A DNA stretch of 64,000 nt from contig NC_091298.1 in assembly GCF_038502225.1 (NCBI RefSeq), forward strand, positions 38,477,972-38,541,971, in the 5' to 3' direction. The DNA comes from Cherax quadricarinatus. Taxonomy: Eukaryota > Arthropoda > Malacostraca > Decapoda > Parastacidae. Positions 31,529 through 42,546 of this stretch are shown in pieces. How positions within the stretch are numbered: position 1 is the first letter of the stretch; each line of letters opens with the position of its first letter. The notes under the pieces were generated by a model. The model did no database searches. It was not told the origin of the DNA and saw nothing but the letters and a program-made list of their open reading frames with translations. Made by a program: the position numbers and the translations under genes.

Positions 31529-32731
31529 ATGGCGCAGGCTAGCCGGCGCCGGATAAATACTGTCTGCATTGAATTAACCAGTGGAGCTGTAACGGGGCCA
31601 TCAATGGAGTTGCTTCTGCCTGCAATCATCACAGATACCTATGGAAAAGCCAATGAGGAGATTTGTGGACTTGCACTGAACGGTACGAAGTGGATTTTTG
31701 TAAAATTTAGTTCGGCGAATGTGTATGAGGCAGTGGTGAATAAGTTTCAGGAAGTGGCCATACCAGTTAATCATGCTGTGACGGTGAGGCTGCATTATGT
31801 ATCCAGCTATTACACATGGGTTAAGATCAGGAATGTGCTGTTCGAGGCGGATGCATCTGACATCCGGTTCACTATGTGTAAATACGGCACAATACATACG
31901 GTTACTGCAGGAAGGTGATCAGCTGGCCCGTATATGGGGATACCTGAGGGTACATACTCTGTCAAGATGACGCTCAGACATCCTATTCCATCGTACGTGG
32001 TGATGGAAGATTTCAGGACTCAAGTTTTTGTGACATATGCTGGGCAGCGACGCACTTGCCGTTTGTGTGGGTCGTATGATCACCTGGCTGCGCAATGTGA
32101 AAGACGACGTGGTGATAAGGACCAGTAGCAACGACAAGATGTGGAGGAAAGGAGAGAGGATCAAGATCAGCCGTATTCGACTCTGCCTCAGCAGAGTTTG
32201 ACATGGAGTGAGGAGGTTGAGAGGGCTGAAGAAAAGAAGATGGCAGGGGCTACGCGGGGGGACATCACTTCCCTGGACGTTGTACAAGTGCTGGATGAGG
32301 TCATCGAGGAAGTGAATGGTAGCGATGCGGAAACGTCGATAGCGTCGACGTTTGGGAACATTTTGGGCAATGAGCATCCTTGTTAGGAGGTTGGTACAAA
32401 CCTGGATCTTGGGTCTGCAGTTGAGGAGGGAGTGGTGATGCCAGCTCGGCCTGAAGTGTGTGATAAGGATGCCCAGTTGGTGAGAACTGTGGAGGTGGAG
32501 GTCCATCATGGCACTGCGCTGGATGACTTGATGCAGGTCGAGGGTATGACGCGAAAACGCGCAGCAGTGCTTTCTGATTCCGACGACGTGCTTACGCCCG
32601 CACAACGGACTGGGAAGAAAACATGGGCGGATGCCATGCGGAGAGGTTCAAGTGGCACTCAGGGGCAGGGGTTGGGTAAGTGTGCCCAGAAAGGGGGGGA
32701 GGGAAAAGGGTGCAATGAAACGATCAGGTGA
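31529..32731 (+). pseudogene. LINE-C2 ORF1 (RRM-like plus CCHC knuckle), frameshifted
   Basis: The start at 31529 (MAQASRRRINTVCIEL) is preferred because the preceding 31460-31528 codons have no counterpart in C1. The N-terminal nucleic-acid-binding part (DTYGKANEEICGLALNG, IFVKFSSANVYEAVV, TWVKIRNVLFEADASDI) ends at a stop at 31918. After a frame change the protein continues at 31934 with VEDFRTQ-like sequence and a CCHC knuckle (C-R-L-C, four, H, four, C; near 32056). The acidic tail is in two more open pieces (32141-32386 and 32432-32731) ending before the ORF2 start. The copy is recognisably intact in order but decayed. Confidence 0.82.
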
Positions 32732-32774
32732 TAAGTCGATAGTATCAAGAGGGAAACCCTCTTTGTCGGTTTTA

Positions 32775-35700
32775 AATGCCTGACATTGAACATCAATGGC
32801 TTGAGGTCTCAGAGAAAGTGTCAGTGGTTTAGGGAATATTTGGTGTGTCATGATGTTGACGTTGTGTTCTTGCAGGAGCACAATTATAGACTGGGTTATG
32901 AGTTGAAGGTGGATGGATATAATGTGTATGTTGAGCATGCAGTCAGATTGAAAGGAGGTGCGGTCATTTTGGTGAAAGAAACTAGCCCGTTGGTTGTCAG
33001 GCGTAGTGAGGGGGGAGAGGGGAGGGTGATTCGTGTGGATGGGTTATGGGGTCAGGTACAGATGACGTTGGTGTGTGTGTATGGCCCGGCAGAGGGAGAT
33101 GTAAGGGTAAAGAATAAATTCGTGAGGGACGTTCTGGTATATTATTTGCGTGGATTGCTGGGGGTTGCTGTGATAGGAGGTGATTGGAACTGTGTGATAA
33201 GGAGTAAGGATGTTGAACCGAGGGGGGCAGGGCATTGTTTGAGAATATTGGGAGAATTGTTATCCGGGGTAGGATTGATTGATGTTGGGGGAGGTGAGGT
33301 GGTGGAGCACACATTTATTAAGTGTGGGTATGCGGCTAGGCTCGATCGATTGTACGTGCCCAGGACAGTTGTAATACATAGTGTGAGGGTAATGGACGTA
33401 GTATTTTCTGATCACAAGGGTGTTTTGGTGGATATAGGTTGGGAGGGGTTGCCAAGAAGGTGTAAGGGGTTTTGGAAGTTGAATGTAAAGTTGTTGCAGG
33501 AAGAAGAGCCTCGACAGTCATTTGTTCAATTGTGAGAGGAGTTGGTGGCGGAGGCGCCTGGGAATAGTGATCTGGTTAGTTGGTGGGACTATGTGGCGAA
33601 ATCTCGAATTAAGGAATTTTATATTCGTAGTGGGAGGGAATATACCAGGTTGAAGTATGGGTACCAATCTTATCTTGAGGGGCAGTTGAGAGCTTGCTAC
33701 GAGCGTGGGAGTGCTAGTTATCCGGTGGACGATATTGAGGGATTAAAGGAGCGTATTAGGGATTTGCAAAATGAAAGATTTGATGGCGCGCGAGTTTTGG
33801 GTGGGCTGGAAGAGGTGTTATGGGGTGCCAGGCCTTCGGCATGCGTGATGAGGCGACAGCGTAAGAGAAGAGTGGCGACGGAGATGATGTGATTAACTGT
33901 TCATGTGGGGATGGAAGGGTATAGGGAGGGGCAGGTATTAGTGACGACAGAGGGCATGAGTGGATATCTATATGCATAGTTTAGGTCATATGCACAAAAT
34001 GGAGGTATTCGAGATGAGGCTTTAAAAGAAATGGGAGGTTTTGTGCAATGTGAGATTGATGGTATAGATAGGGTAACATTAGAAGGTCCGATCACGGAAA
34101 GTGAGATTTCGCATGCTTTGTCTGGTGCAAGTTTAGGTAAGGCGCCAGGTGTAGATGGGTTGCCTAATGATTTTTACATTAGGAATTGGGAAGTATTGAG
34201 AGGATTTTAAGTTAGGTTATTCAATGTAATGAAGGATGATGGGGAAATGGGTGAGCAGCAAAGGACTGCTGTCGTGGTATTAGTTCCTAAAGGTGGACAG
34301 ACTACGGTAGAGGATTACCGAGCAATATCGCTTATGTGTGGCGATTATAAGTTATTTGCACGGATATTAGGGAATAGAATAAAAAAGGTGATAGGTAAAG
34401 TAATTGACAGAGGACAATATGGAGTACCGGGTAGGACAATGTATGAAGGGCATGGAGTTATTAGAAGTTTTATAGAGCAGAGGGGGGAGTTGGGGGGTGA
34501 GGGTGTTTTGGCATTGGATTGGAGAGCGGCTTATGATAGCGTAGATAGGGATGCGTTATGGAGGTTCATGAGTTGGCAGGGATTCGGGAGGGAAATTATA
34601 TCTTGGGAGAGAACATTGTATCAAGGAGCATCTATGAGAGTACAGGTTAATGGAAGGCTAGGGGTTAACATTCAGATGGGACGGGGTTTGCGACAGGGAT
34701 GCCCTCTGTCGCAAATATTGTTTGCGTGCCTCCAGGATCCCTTTTATAGGGCAGTTAGGTGGAGTATCGCAAGTGGAAGGGTTAGTAATGAACGAGAGGG
34801 TCGGCCGGGTATTGTGGGTTATGTGGATGACACAACTGTATTGGTGAGGGATGAGAAGGATTTACACAAGGTAGGAAAGGTGGTAGATGTGTTTGGCGAG
34901 GCTACTGGGATGGAAATTAATGTGGCAAAGTCTAAGTATATGGACCTAGGCAATAACGTAAATAGAGGTGGGACTGTAGGGCGCGGGTGGAGTGTGGTGG
35001 ATCAGCTATTGATTTGTGGGATAGTGTACGTTAAGAATGATAGGGTCGCGCAAGAGGTAAATCCGATGCGCACAGTGGATGGGGTATTGAAAAGATTGGG
35101 TGGTTTGAGGACGGCGCAGCTAACGTTGCATCAGAGGGTCATTGTGACGAATGTCCTGTTGTATAGCAAGATATGGCACGTGGTGGCAATATACCCACTG
35201 AGGCGGCGAGAGGTGCAACAGTTGCAACATGGGATTTTCCGATTTATACGGGGATCGGGTTGTGACTGGCTAAGTAGAGGGGTGGTGATGCTTCCCATTA
35301 GCCAGGGGGGGCTGGGGCTTATACCTTTAGAAAAGCGTATGATGAGTGTGTATCTAAAACGCGGCTATTTGAGGGAGGTGGGGGCGAGGAGAAGGGGGGC
35401 TAGAAGGACTGCGTATGGATATGCAACGATGGTGGGGGGGGTAAGGATTTAATGATTGGCGAGGCCATGTTGCGGGTTTTAATGACGGTGAGGGATCGGA
35501 AGCCCCTCAAACTGAGGATTCTTGAGAGGGTGGGGGGTGGGTCTGTGGTGGCGGCATTTGAGGGGGCATACCCCATGTATGCGTGGGGGAATATCTGGAA
35601 ATGTTTACGGCAATTGCGTGTTAAACCAGGTGTAAGGGAGGTAATGTTTAGGTTTCTACATGGAATCTTGCCGTCTGGTGTTGTGTTATTTAATAGGAAA

Positions 35701-36097
35701 CTAAGGGAGGGAGGGGAGTGCAAAGTGTGTAGATGTTCGGAGACTTCATGCGGTGTATTTTTGTAATTGTTTAGAAGCTGTGAGGGTATGGTTAGGTAGG
35801 GTAGTTAGGTTAGTGGGTGGGGAAGGGTTACATGTGCTGAGGGTGTTAAGTTTAGATATAGGTGGGATGAGTCAGATGGTGGTGAATGCGGTTGCGTATG
35901 TGGTCACTGATTTTATTTATACGTCTTGGGCCATGGGGGAGGTGGGTGTGGATGAAAAAATAAAGGTGTTAGCGGCCACCATTTATAGAACTAAGTGTCG
36001 AAATAGGGATCTTTATGGGGGAAGGTGGGAGACAGCGTTTACTGAGGGATACCGGAGTTTTAAGTTGAAGGATTTACGGGATTTAAGTGTAAAGTAA
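32775..36097 (+). pseudogene. LINE-C2 ORF2 (endonuclease-RT-zinc tail), four in-frame stops and late frameshifts
   Basis: Tx1/L1-like ORF2. One frame runs 32786-35452, interrupted only by stops at about 33533, 33891, 33977 and 34208. Domains: endonuclease (LNINGLRSQRKCQWFREYL, VVFLQEHNY, VIGGDWNCVIRS, ARLDRLYVPR, SDHKGVLV), linker, then RT (APGVDGLPNDFY, VVLVPKGGQTTVEDYRAISL, YGVPGRTMYEGHGVIRSF, LALDWRAAYDSVDRDAL, RGLRQGCPLSQILFACLQDP, GYVDDTTVLV at about 34820). YVDD is intact. After 35452 the C-terminal domain changes frame (AWGNIWKCLRQLRVKPGVRE, FRFLHGILPSG, CKVCRCSET) and shifts again at 35750 (VYFCNCLEAVRVWLG). Stops are consistent with point decay of Arg/Trp/Leu codons by comparison with C1. 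Confidence 0.88.
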
Positions 36098-37292
36098 GGG
36101 GTAACGACGGGCTAGTTTCTTGAGTGGGGATGCGTGGATGGCTTTTAAAGTGTGTGATTGGATTTGTACTGATACATTTATGTTTTTCCTGTGTAGCGAG
36201 TGTGGTGTGTGTGGTGGTATTACACGTGTGTTCCCTTTATGTTGTGAAGATTTTGGATAGTACATGTAAGTAATGTATTGGAGCACTACATCATTGTGTG
36301 TATATAAGGTGAATGAAAGGGTAGAATCTTAAAGTTTTTGTGTGTGTGAGAATGACTGTTCGTTATTGTGAGAGTGCCTTCAAAGATGTTATAGAAAGCA
36401 TATACTACCTGGTCTGCCATATGACTGTTTAGAATATGCTGTGATACAAAGTCCGGGGTTTCCCTTCTTGTAGGATGCATTCTGTAAGACAATTTCTGTA
36501 TATCTGAAGGTTCGGAAGTGTAAATAGCTGTAATGAGTAACGTGGTACAGTTTAATTTTATGCGAGATTGTATTTTGGCACATAAGGCCTAACATATAAT
36601 GTTTCAGCCGCCTGGTTAAGATTATATAGTACATGTCGTGTGACACTATATGTGTAGGGTAGTGTTATATATTTTAAGTACACGCTGTTGGTTTCCCTTT
36701 GCTATTGTAATGTTTCAAGTCACATGTAAGAGTATATGTAAGGTAATATAAAAATGTATATTGATTCTGTGTAAATACACAATTTTAGATGACTTTGTTG
36801 GAGCAGGTATGCATACGAGTTCAAGTAGCGGTGTATATTATGTATTAATACCGCTATAGGGTATATAGTGTATGAAGAAGTCTTGGGTGGATTGCACCCG
36901 TGTTGAGATATAGAGTATATTATCCTTGTATGCTAGGCAAAGTTTTCATAATTGTTACTTAGAGCAAGTAGTATCCTGCGCTCTTATAGTATGTTATTGT
37001 TTTGTTGGTATTTGATGATGGGGGGGGGAGTACCTTTTTACTTCCAGAGCACATATGTACGACTTTATAAATGTACTTTTGGTGGGGGGTGGATATATTG
37101 GCATAAGATGTATAAGTGCGCTGAAGTAGATTACCTGAATATGTTGTTGGTACACTTGTGTGAAGCGTTCCTTTTTCTTTTTGGATTGTGCATACGTATG
37201 TTGTACTTTAATTTTGTTGTTACATGTTGATTGGTTTAGTGACATATGTTTGCTTCCATGTATAATGTATACTGTATTTTAAATAAAATATA
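36098..37292 (+). other. LINE-C2 3' UTR with AATAAA and poly(A)
   Basis: About 1.2 kb of AT/GT-rich non-coding sequence after the last ORF2 stop. It ends TTTAAATAAAATATAAAAAA near 37276-37300, a polyadenylation signal followed by an A-run, as expected for an L1-group 3' end. Confidence 0.7.
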
Positions 37293-37300
37293 AAAAAAAA

Positions 37301-37551
37301 GTTGCCCCTTTTGTCAATGCCACGTCTAGTAATGATGGTAGTTTTTTGATCATTATAAAAGTGTAGTTTTTTGATCGCCAGAAAAGTGGAGGGTATCTCT
37401 ATATCTCAGTCTTTGTAATGTGATGGCTAGGTCAATGGTCAGATATCCAATGCCGTACTGCAGCTAAATGTCGCACTTCTTATAGCGAAATAGATCACCA
37501 CAGTGTCCTTGTCAATGATTGATGAATTATTATATTCATTTGAATATCTAA
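37301..37551. other. Unassigned; no gene seen
   Basis: Flank between LINE-C2 and SINE3. Contains a short direct repeat of GTAGTTTTTTGATC at about 37340 and 37364. Confidence 0.5.
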
Positions 37552-37571
37552 ACTCCTGTGAGTTATTCAAC

Positions 37572-37737
37572 ATTCATTCATTCATTAGAGGTTCGCCGGT
37601 ACTTCCGCCCCGGGTCTTCTCCATATGGTGACCCGGCTGTGGCCCCCGGTTGGGGGTGTCGTTCATCTTCTTCTTTCTTCTGTCTTCTTTCTTGGGCCCT
37701 CCGGCTGGAGGGTAACATCATCTTCTCTCTTGCGGTG
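37572..37737 (-). mobile_element. SINE3, sharing the RNase-H LINE 3' tail, with ~20-bp target duplication
   Basis: 166-base insert on the minus strand. Its 3' part carries GCCGGGTCACCA, AGACCCGGGGCGG and GTACCGGCGAA, then a (TGAA)n-type tail (ATTC on the plus strand at 37571-37586). These blocks match the 3' end of the RNase-H LINE at 58430-58476. Flanks are ACTCCTGTGAGTTATTCAAC (37552-37571) and ACTCCTGTTAGTTATTCAAC (37738-37757), a 19/20 direct repeat. The head is purine-rich on the minus strand and I see no clear tRNA or 5S motif. Confidence 0.85.
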
Positions 37738-37757
37738 ACTCCTGTTAGTTATTCAAC

Positions 37758-38220
37758 GTTAAGCGTGGAAATTCAGGATAAGAAGTGGTTGAGGCTGGAT
37801 CCTCCGTCAGTATGGTCCTGTACCGCAACGTTTGGTGTGACTTCAATTCTCTGTCCAAATTTGTAAAATTCACTCGTTTCTTCCAGGTCTTTACCATACC
37901 GTATGAAGATTGCATTTCATATTTAATTATCCCACTGTAAGAAGATCAATTAATATTAATTAATTCCATTGCTTTTCTTGAAATTAAACAGGAAACATTG
38001 AATCGCTTCTTTAGTCCATTAGTTTTGAGTAAATCACAGCATATGGACTGAGAAGTGACTTTGATACTGCAGACAAGTGAAGTGAGGCAGCAGGAGGCGG
38101 AATCACCAGTGGATAATTGCATTAGTGTAAGTCATGTCTTTAGGTTAGGCAAACGATGAAGAATTCTCTCTGTCAATATCAAAGATGTTGCTGTGTCTGA
38201 CGGATATTGAGTAAATGGAT
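37758..38220. other. Unassigned; no gene seen
   Basis: AT-rich, no domain or repeat recognised. Confidence 0.5.
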
Positions 38221-38225
38221 AATAA

Positions 38226-38348
38226 AACCGACAAGTTGAAGAACTGTCAACTTTTACAACATTAAGGAATTTTTTTGGCGAATCATTTCCCTATTAAAGA
38301 TTCCCAAATGTCGCAAAAATGTCTAATTCTTCATCTTGTAGGTTTTTT
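38226..38348. repeat. Foldback element 2, decayed inverted dimer
   Basis: Left arm from 38228 (ACCGACAAGTTGAAGA, then ACATTAAGGAATT) and right arm to 38348 (GGCGAA, ATTAAAGATTCCC, AAATGTCGCA, TCTTCATCTTGTAGGT) are imperfect reverse complements. The module order matches foldback 1 at 21.3 kb. Inner parts with the CUGAUGA box are deleted here. Confidence 0.75.
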
Positions 38349-38454
38349 TAAATTATTTTCATCGTACTGACAAGGCTCCGTAAAAAAACGTGTTGCTCCT
38401 GTTTATCTGGTAAGAAATATGAAATTTAGACTGAGTCTTCAAACACAGGCTCTG

Positions 38455-38935
38455 TTTGATAGGGTAGTTACCTAAGATGGGTAGTTCCCCTAGATGGAGT
38501 AGTTACCTTAGATGGGGTAGTTAACTAAGATGGGTTAGTCACCATAGATATGGCAGTCATCTCAGACGGGGAAGTTACTTTAGATAGGGTAGTCACTTTA
38601 GACAGGGCGATCACCTTAGAAGGGGCAGTCACCTTGGATGGGGCAGTCATCTTAAATAGAGCAGTCACTTTAGATGGGGCAGTCACCTTAGATGGGGCAG
38701 TCACTTTAGATGGGGCAGTCACCATAGATGGGACAGTCATCTTAAATAGGGCAGTCACCTTAGATGGGGCAGTCACTTTAGATGGGGCAGTCACTTTAGA
38801 TGGGGCAGTCACCATAGATGGGGCAGTCACCTTAGATGGGACAGTCACCTTAGATGGGGTAGTCACCTTAGATACGGAAGTCACCTCAGATGGGGCAGTC
38901 ATCTTAGATCAGGTAGTCATCAGGTAGTCATCAGG
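38455..38935. repeat. 18-bp minisatellite, about 26 units
   Basis: Tandem unit close to GGGGCAGTCACCTTAGAT, with variants CTTTAGAT, CATAGAT, CATCTTAAAT and TAGTTACC. Since 18 is a multiple of three, both strands stay open (VTLDGA-type hexapeptides over 125 codons at 38550-38927). No start context or flanking exon suggests a gene. Confidence 0.95.
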
Positions 38936-39645
38936 TATTCTCCTAAATATCATACTCATTTGATATGATGTAGTAACCCCAGAAGTGTAGTTGCTTTAGA
39001 TATGTAAAACATACGGAGACAGGTAAATTTAATCTACAAATCCAGTTGTGTATAGCAGAAATTATAAGCTTCATAGGTTATAAGTGCTGTTACTCTCCAG
39101 CATATTACGTAATTTTTAATAAGTTGATTCATGTTGCGAGGATACACATGGTCTTGGTAAGCTCAGAGCTAATTTCAGTCTACTACCGTTTGAATACTAG
39201 CTTTTAGGAGCAGCCTATATATTAATGAAATCACAAAATAAGTTATTTTTTTTTTATCATTAACGAAACTGTGGCTGGTCGGGATTCGTTCTCGTGTCAC
39301 CTTGTCTAGCCTCGTGGGAAACCATACAACGTTCATGATCCTCTAACCAATACACCATCGATCCTACAAACAGTGAGCCTAGCAAACTGCGCTTGATTCA
39401 GACTGAATGTGGTTTAGCCAAGTTCTTCCTTTCACTTCTTGATTACTGCTAAAATTCATAATGGAAGTTACACCTAGGAAGTGTGCAAGTACTGTATCTT
39501 TTAGTAAACATATTGATTTGAGTATCACGTAGACCGCCGAAAATTTGAGCCTGCAAAGTCAACTAACCGTTCGTCAGATTCTGAAGAGCTGACAACCCTG
39601 TTGATTGTGGAGAGCTGCGACTAGGAAAATTTGGAATTAAACGCA
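38936..39645. other. Unassigned; possible tRNA-derived fragment inside
   Basis: No gene. On the minus strand 39270-39375 resembles a decayed tRNA-derived head, with TTGGTTAGAGGATC as a poor box A and GAACGAATCCCGACC as a box-B-like sequence about 60 bases later. The spacing is longer than in most tRNAs, so the call is weak. Confidence 0.3.
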
Positions 39646-39661
39646 TGATAACATCTCATGA

Positions 39662-39714
39662 GCTGTATAGCCCTTGTGGCTTAGCGCTTCATTTTGATTA
39701 TAATAATAATAATA
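39662..39714 (+). mobile_element. 53-bp retroposon, copy 1, with 14-bp target duplication
   Basis: Unit begins GCTGTATAGCCCTTGTGG, contains TGGCTTAGCGCTTC and ends in (ATA)n. It is flanked by ATAACATCTCATGA at 39648-39661 and 39715-39728. A second copy of the same length lies at 46232-46284 with a different duplication. TGGCTTAGCGC fits the front half of a Pol III box A. There is no box B. Confidence 0.85.
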
Positions 39715-39728
39715 ATAACATCTCATGA

Positions 39729-40510
39729 TAACATGGTTATTATTAGAAATAGTGTCAAGGACCCCAAAAATACCAGCAAAGATCTAGAGAGAGAGATTTG
39801 GCTTCAGCTGGTGTAAATGTTGATTCTTCAACTGTTTGACAAAGGTTCCTTAAGTTGGCAGAATTGACAGAAAGCTGGTAAAAAGACAATTATTGAATGC
39901 TGCTATGAAAAAAAGGTTGTGGTGGTAACTCGATCATAAGGGATGGACAACAGATAAATGAAGAAAAGTTATATTTTCAGATGAGGCGCATTTTGAAGTA
40001 CATGGGTACAGAACAGTGGTGGTGAGACGGAGTAAAGACAAACCTCTTCGGAATGGACATATTCATTAAGCGCCAAAACACTCACCTAAGAAGATGTTGT
40101 GTTGTAATTTTATTGCTAATGGCCCTGTTATTGTTGAGGAAACGATGAACAATGACAAATATAAGTCAGCCTTTGGAAGTCATTTGCTTCCCATTGTGGA
40201 CAGAGATTTTCCTGGTGGAGAAGGCTATTTCCAGCAGGATCTTGCTTCATGACACACTTCCAGAAAAATGCTAACATTCTTCGAAGTGAGTGGACTAAAT
40301 GTTCTAAAATGGCCTGGAAATTCTCCTGACCTTAACCCAGTTGATAATCTATGGGCAATAACCAAACGCAGGAAACACAAATGTGGTCATCATTGGTCGA
40401 GTCTTTGCCAAAGCGTGCAGTAATACGTATTATAGCAATGGATAGTCATTTCTTTCATGAAATCAATTACTTGTCATCTCAATGCCGTGCATTTTCTAAA
40501 TAAACATTAA
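39729..40510 (+). pseudogene. Tc1-like DD34E transposase remnant
   Basis: Read across stops and shifts, this encodes the catalytic half of a Tc1/mariner transposase. Blocks: KVIFSDEAHFEVHGYRTVVV (first Asp, about 39970), RRSKDKPLR, LCCNFIANGPVIVEETMN, HLLPIVDRDFPGGEGYFQQD (second Asp, about 40235), a stop, HTSRKMLTFFEVSGLNVLKW, then PGNSPDLNPVDNLW. The last acidic residue sits 34 residues after the second Asp, as in DD34E Tc1 elements, but here is Asp instead of Glu. The N-terminal HTH region is unrecognisable (KKTIIECCYEK-like near 39880). No terminal inverted repeats found. Confidence 0.85.
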
Positions 40511-40578
40511 TTATCCAAATAAATGTAATGACTTATCTCATCACTGTCCCAGTTAATATTAATATACACGCTACTGTA

Positions 40579-40760
<182 letters not shown>

Positions 40761-40813
40761 CAAGGTCACAGACCCTGAGCTGCTTTGGGGATTAGCGTGG
40801 ACGGTTACAAAGC

Positions 40814-41740
40814 ATGGCTTGCTTCTGCAGTGTTTTAAAAATTGAGGTTGGAGAGTTGAAGGAGGAGGTCTTGCTTCTCCAGGAGGAGATTAGGAGGCTG
40901 AAGGTCCACCTCAATGGGTCTGGGAGAGAGTGTGAGGTGGCTGGAGTTGTGGGAAATGAAGCTTCTAGCAGTGAGGTGCAGTCTGTCTCTCGCTGTGAGG
41001 AGGCTGTAGGTGGGGAGGTAGCAACGGCTACCAGCAGTGAGGTGCAGCCCAGCACCTGCTACAAGTGGCAAGTGGTTCACAGTAATGGGAGGCGCATCAG
41101 AGTAAGGAAAGTTAAGAGTGAAGATCTGAAAGTAGGAAATCGCTTCTCTGTTCTTCAGGATGAATGTACTTCAGTGGCCAGTGAAGGTAAGGGTACTACT
41201 GCGTCTGCTAATGGAGGTAAGCGCATTCTTGTGGTTGGTGACTCTCAGGTAAGATATATTGACCGTGCTTTTTGTAATAGGAATAAGAAGATGAGAGATA
41301 GAGTGTGCTTTCCTGGAGCTGGTGTTGGGGACAGAGTCAACAGGCTGGATAATATCATGCCAGGTAATGGGAACAAGCCCATTATCTGTCTCAGTGCTGG
41401 TGGAAATGATATTGGGAAGGGTAGGAGAAAAGAGCTGCTAGATAAGTACAGGTCAGCTATAGATTTCATTAAGTCTAAGGGAGGGATCCCAATCACATGT
41501 AGCATCTTGCCTAGAAGGGGAGTAGGAAATGAATGGTTGTCTAGGGCAACTGGTGTAAATTGCTGGCTAGACAGATACTGCAAGGAACTTGCAATCCCAT
41601 TCATTGACAACTGGAACAACTTTTATGGCAAACATGATATGTATGCAAGGGATGGGGTACATCTCTCTGAGGCTGGGGTGGTAGCACTTGCAGACTCGAT
41701 TGAGAAGGCCATTGGTGAAATGCCTATGATTTTAAACTGA
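40814..41740 (+). CDS. LINE-D ORF1: coiled coil plus SGNH/GDSL esterase-like domain
   Basis: Intact 308-codon frame. Residues 8-30 form a heptad-rich helix ([18 protein letters not shown]), followed by a low-complexity linker with Cys residues to about residue 80. From about residue 135 the protein shows SGNH hydrolase blocks: GDSQVRYID (nucleophile Ser), [12 protein letters not shown] (Gly block), SAGGNDIG (Asn block) and [17 protein letters not shown] (Asp-x-x-His). All four catalytic positions are present. Esterase-type ORF1s are known in CR1/L2 elements, where the domain is thought to aid RNP or membrane association. ORF2 starts 14 bases downstream, so translation of ORF2 probably depends on reinitiation. 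Confidence 0.9.
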   Translation: MACFCSVLKIEVGELKEEVLLLQEEIRRLKVHLNGSGRECEVAGVVGNEASSSEVQSVSRCEEAVGGEVATATSSEVQPSTCYKWQVVHSNGRRIRVRKVKSEDLKVGNRFSVLQDECTSVASEGKGTTASANGGKRILVVGDSQVRYIDRAFCNRNKKMRDRVCFPGAGVGDRVNRLDNIMPGNGNKPIICLSAGGNDIGKGRRKELLDKYRSAIDFIKSKGGIPITCSILPRRGVGNEWLSRATGVNCWLDRYCKELAIPFIDNWNNFYGKHDMYARDGVHLSEAGVVALADSIEKAIGEMPMILN

Positions 41741-42546
41741 TAGAAGATAGGGGTATGGGTGTGTGTGGGAAACAAGCAGGTTGCAACACTAGGGTTCGAA
41801 ACAGTAAATGTATAAAAGGCATTCAGCATGAAGTTATAAATAAAAACAATAGATCAGGTCAGCAAACAAAGGGGGACAGCAGAGGGCAGCAAGGGACTAG
41901 CTCCCTTAAGGTTTACTATACTAATAGCAGGAGTGTAAGAAATAAGATAGATGAGCTAAGATTAATTGCAAGTGCAGGAAACATAGATATTATTGCTATA
42001 ACAGAGACCTGGCTCAATCTGAAGGACAGAGAGATGCCCTCTGAATGTCACATACAAGGCTATAAATTATTCCACACTGACAGGGTCAACAGGAAAGGTG
42101 GTGGAGTAGCGATGTATGTCAGAGACAATTTAAATTGTTGTGTTAGACAAGATATAAAATTAGAAGCGTCAGCCACTGAATCTGTTTGGTTACAGCTTCT
42201 CGAGGGCCGAGAAAAACTAATTTTGGGTGTGATTTACAGGGCCCCAAATCTTGATAGGGAGTGCAGTAAACTTCTATGGGACGAAATTCGTAAGGCATCT
42301 ACATACGAAAATGTTGTGCTAATGGGAGATTTCAACTATAGACAGATTGACTGGAGCAATTTGACAGGAAATTTAGAGTCAGGTGACTTTCTTGATACGA
42401 TCCAGGATTGTTTTTTAAAACAGTTTGTGACAGAGCCAACTAGGGGAAATAACCTCCTTGACTTGGTTCTTGCCAGTAGGGAAACACTAATTAATAATCT
42501 TGAGGTTAATGATGAGCTTGGGGAAAGTGATCACAAATCACTCAGT

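Larger units (their letters stand above)
31441..37300 (+). mobile_element. LINE-C2, near full-length Tx1/L1-like element
   Basis: About 5.9 kb from the putative 5' UTR to the poly(A). Same order and orientation as LINE-C1 but only about half identical in protein, so these are two families or old subfamilies lying in tandem. The upstream limit is not fixed by a duplication. Confidence 0.7.

Noticed and set aside
38525..38927. 125-codon hexapeptide-repeat proteins on both strands
   Set aside because: An 18-bp minisatellite is automatically open in multiple frames; no gene context.
38455..38935. CRISPR-like array
   Set aside because: Units are directly tandem with no unique spacers, and the context is eukaryotic.
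39270..39375. Functional tRNA gene on the minus strand
   Set aside because: Only a box-B-like and a weak box-A-like sequence with wrong spacing; no cloverleaf could be drawn.
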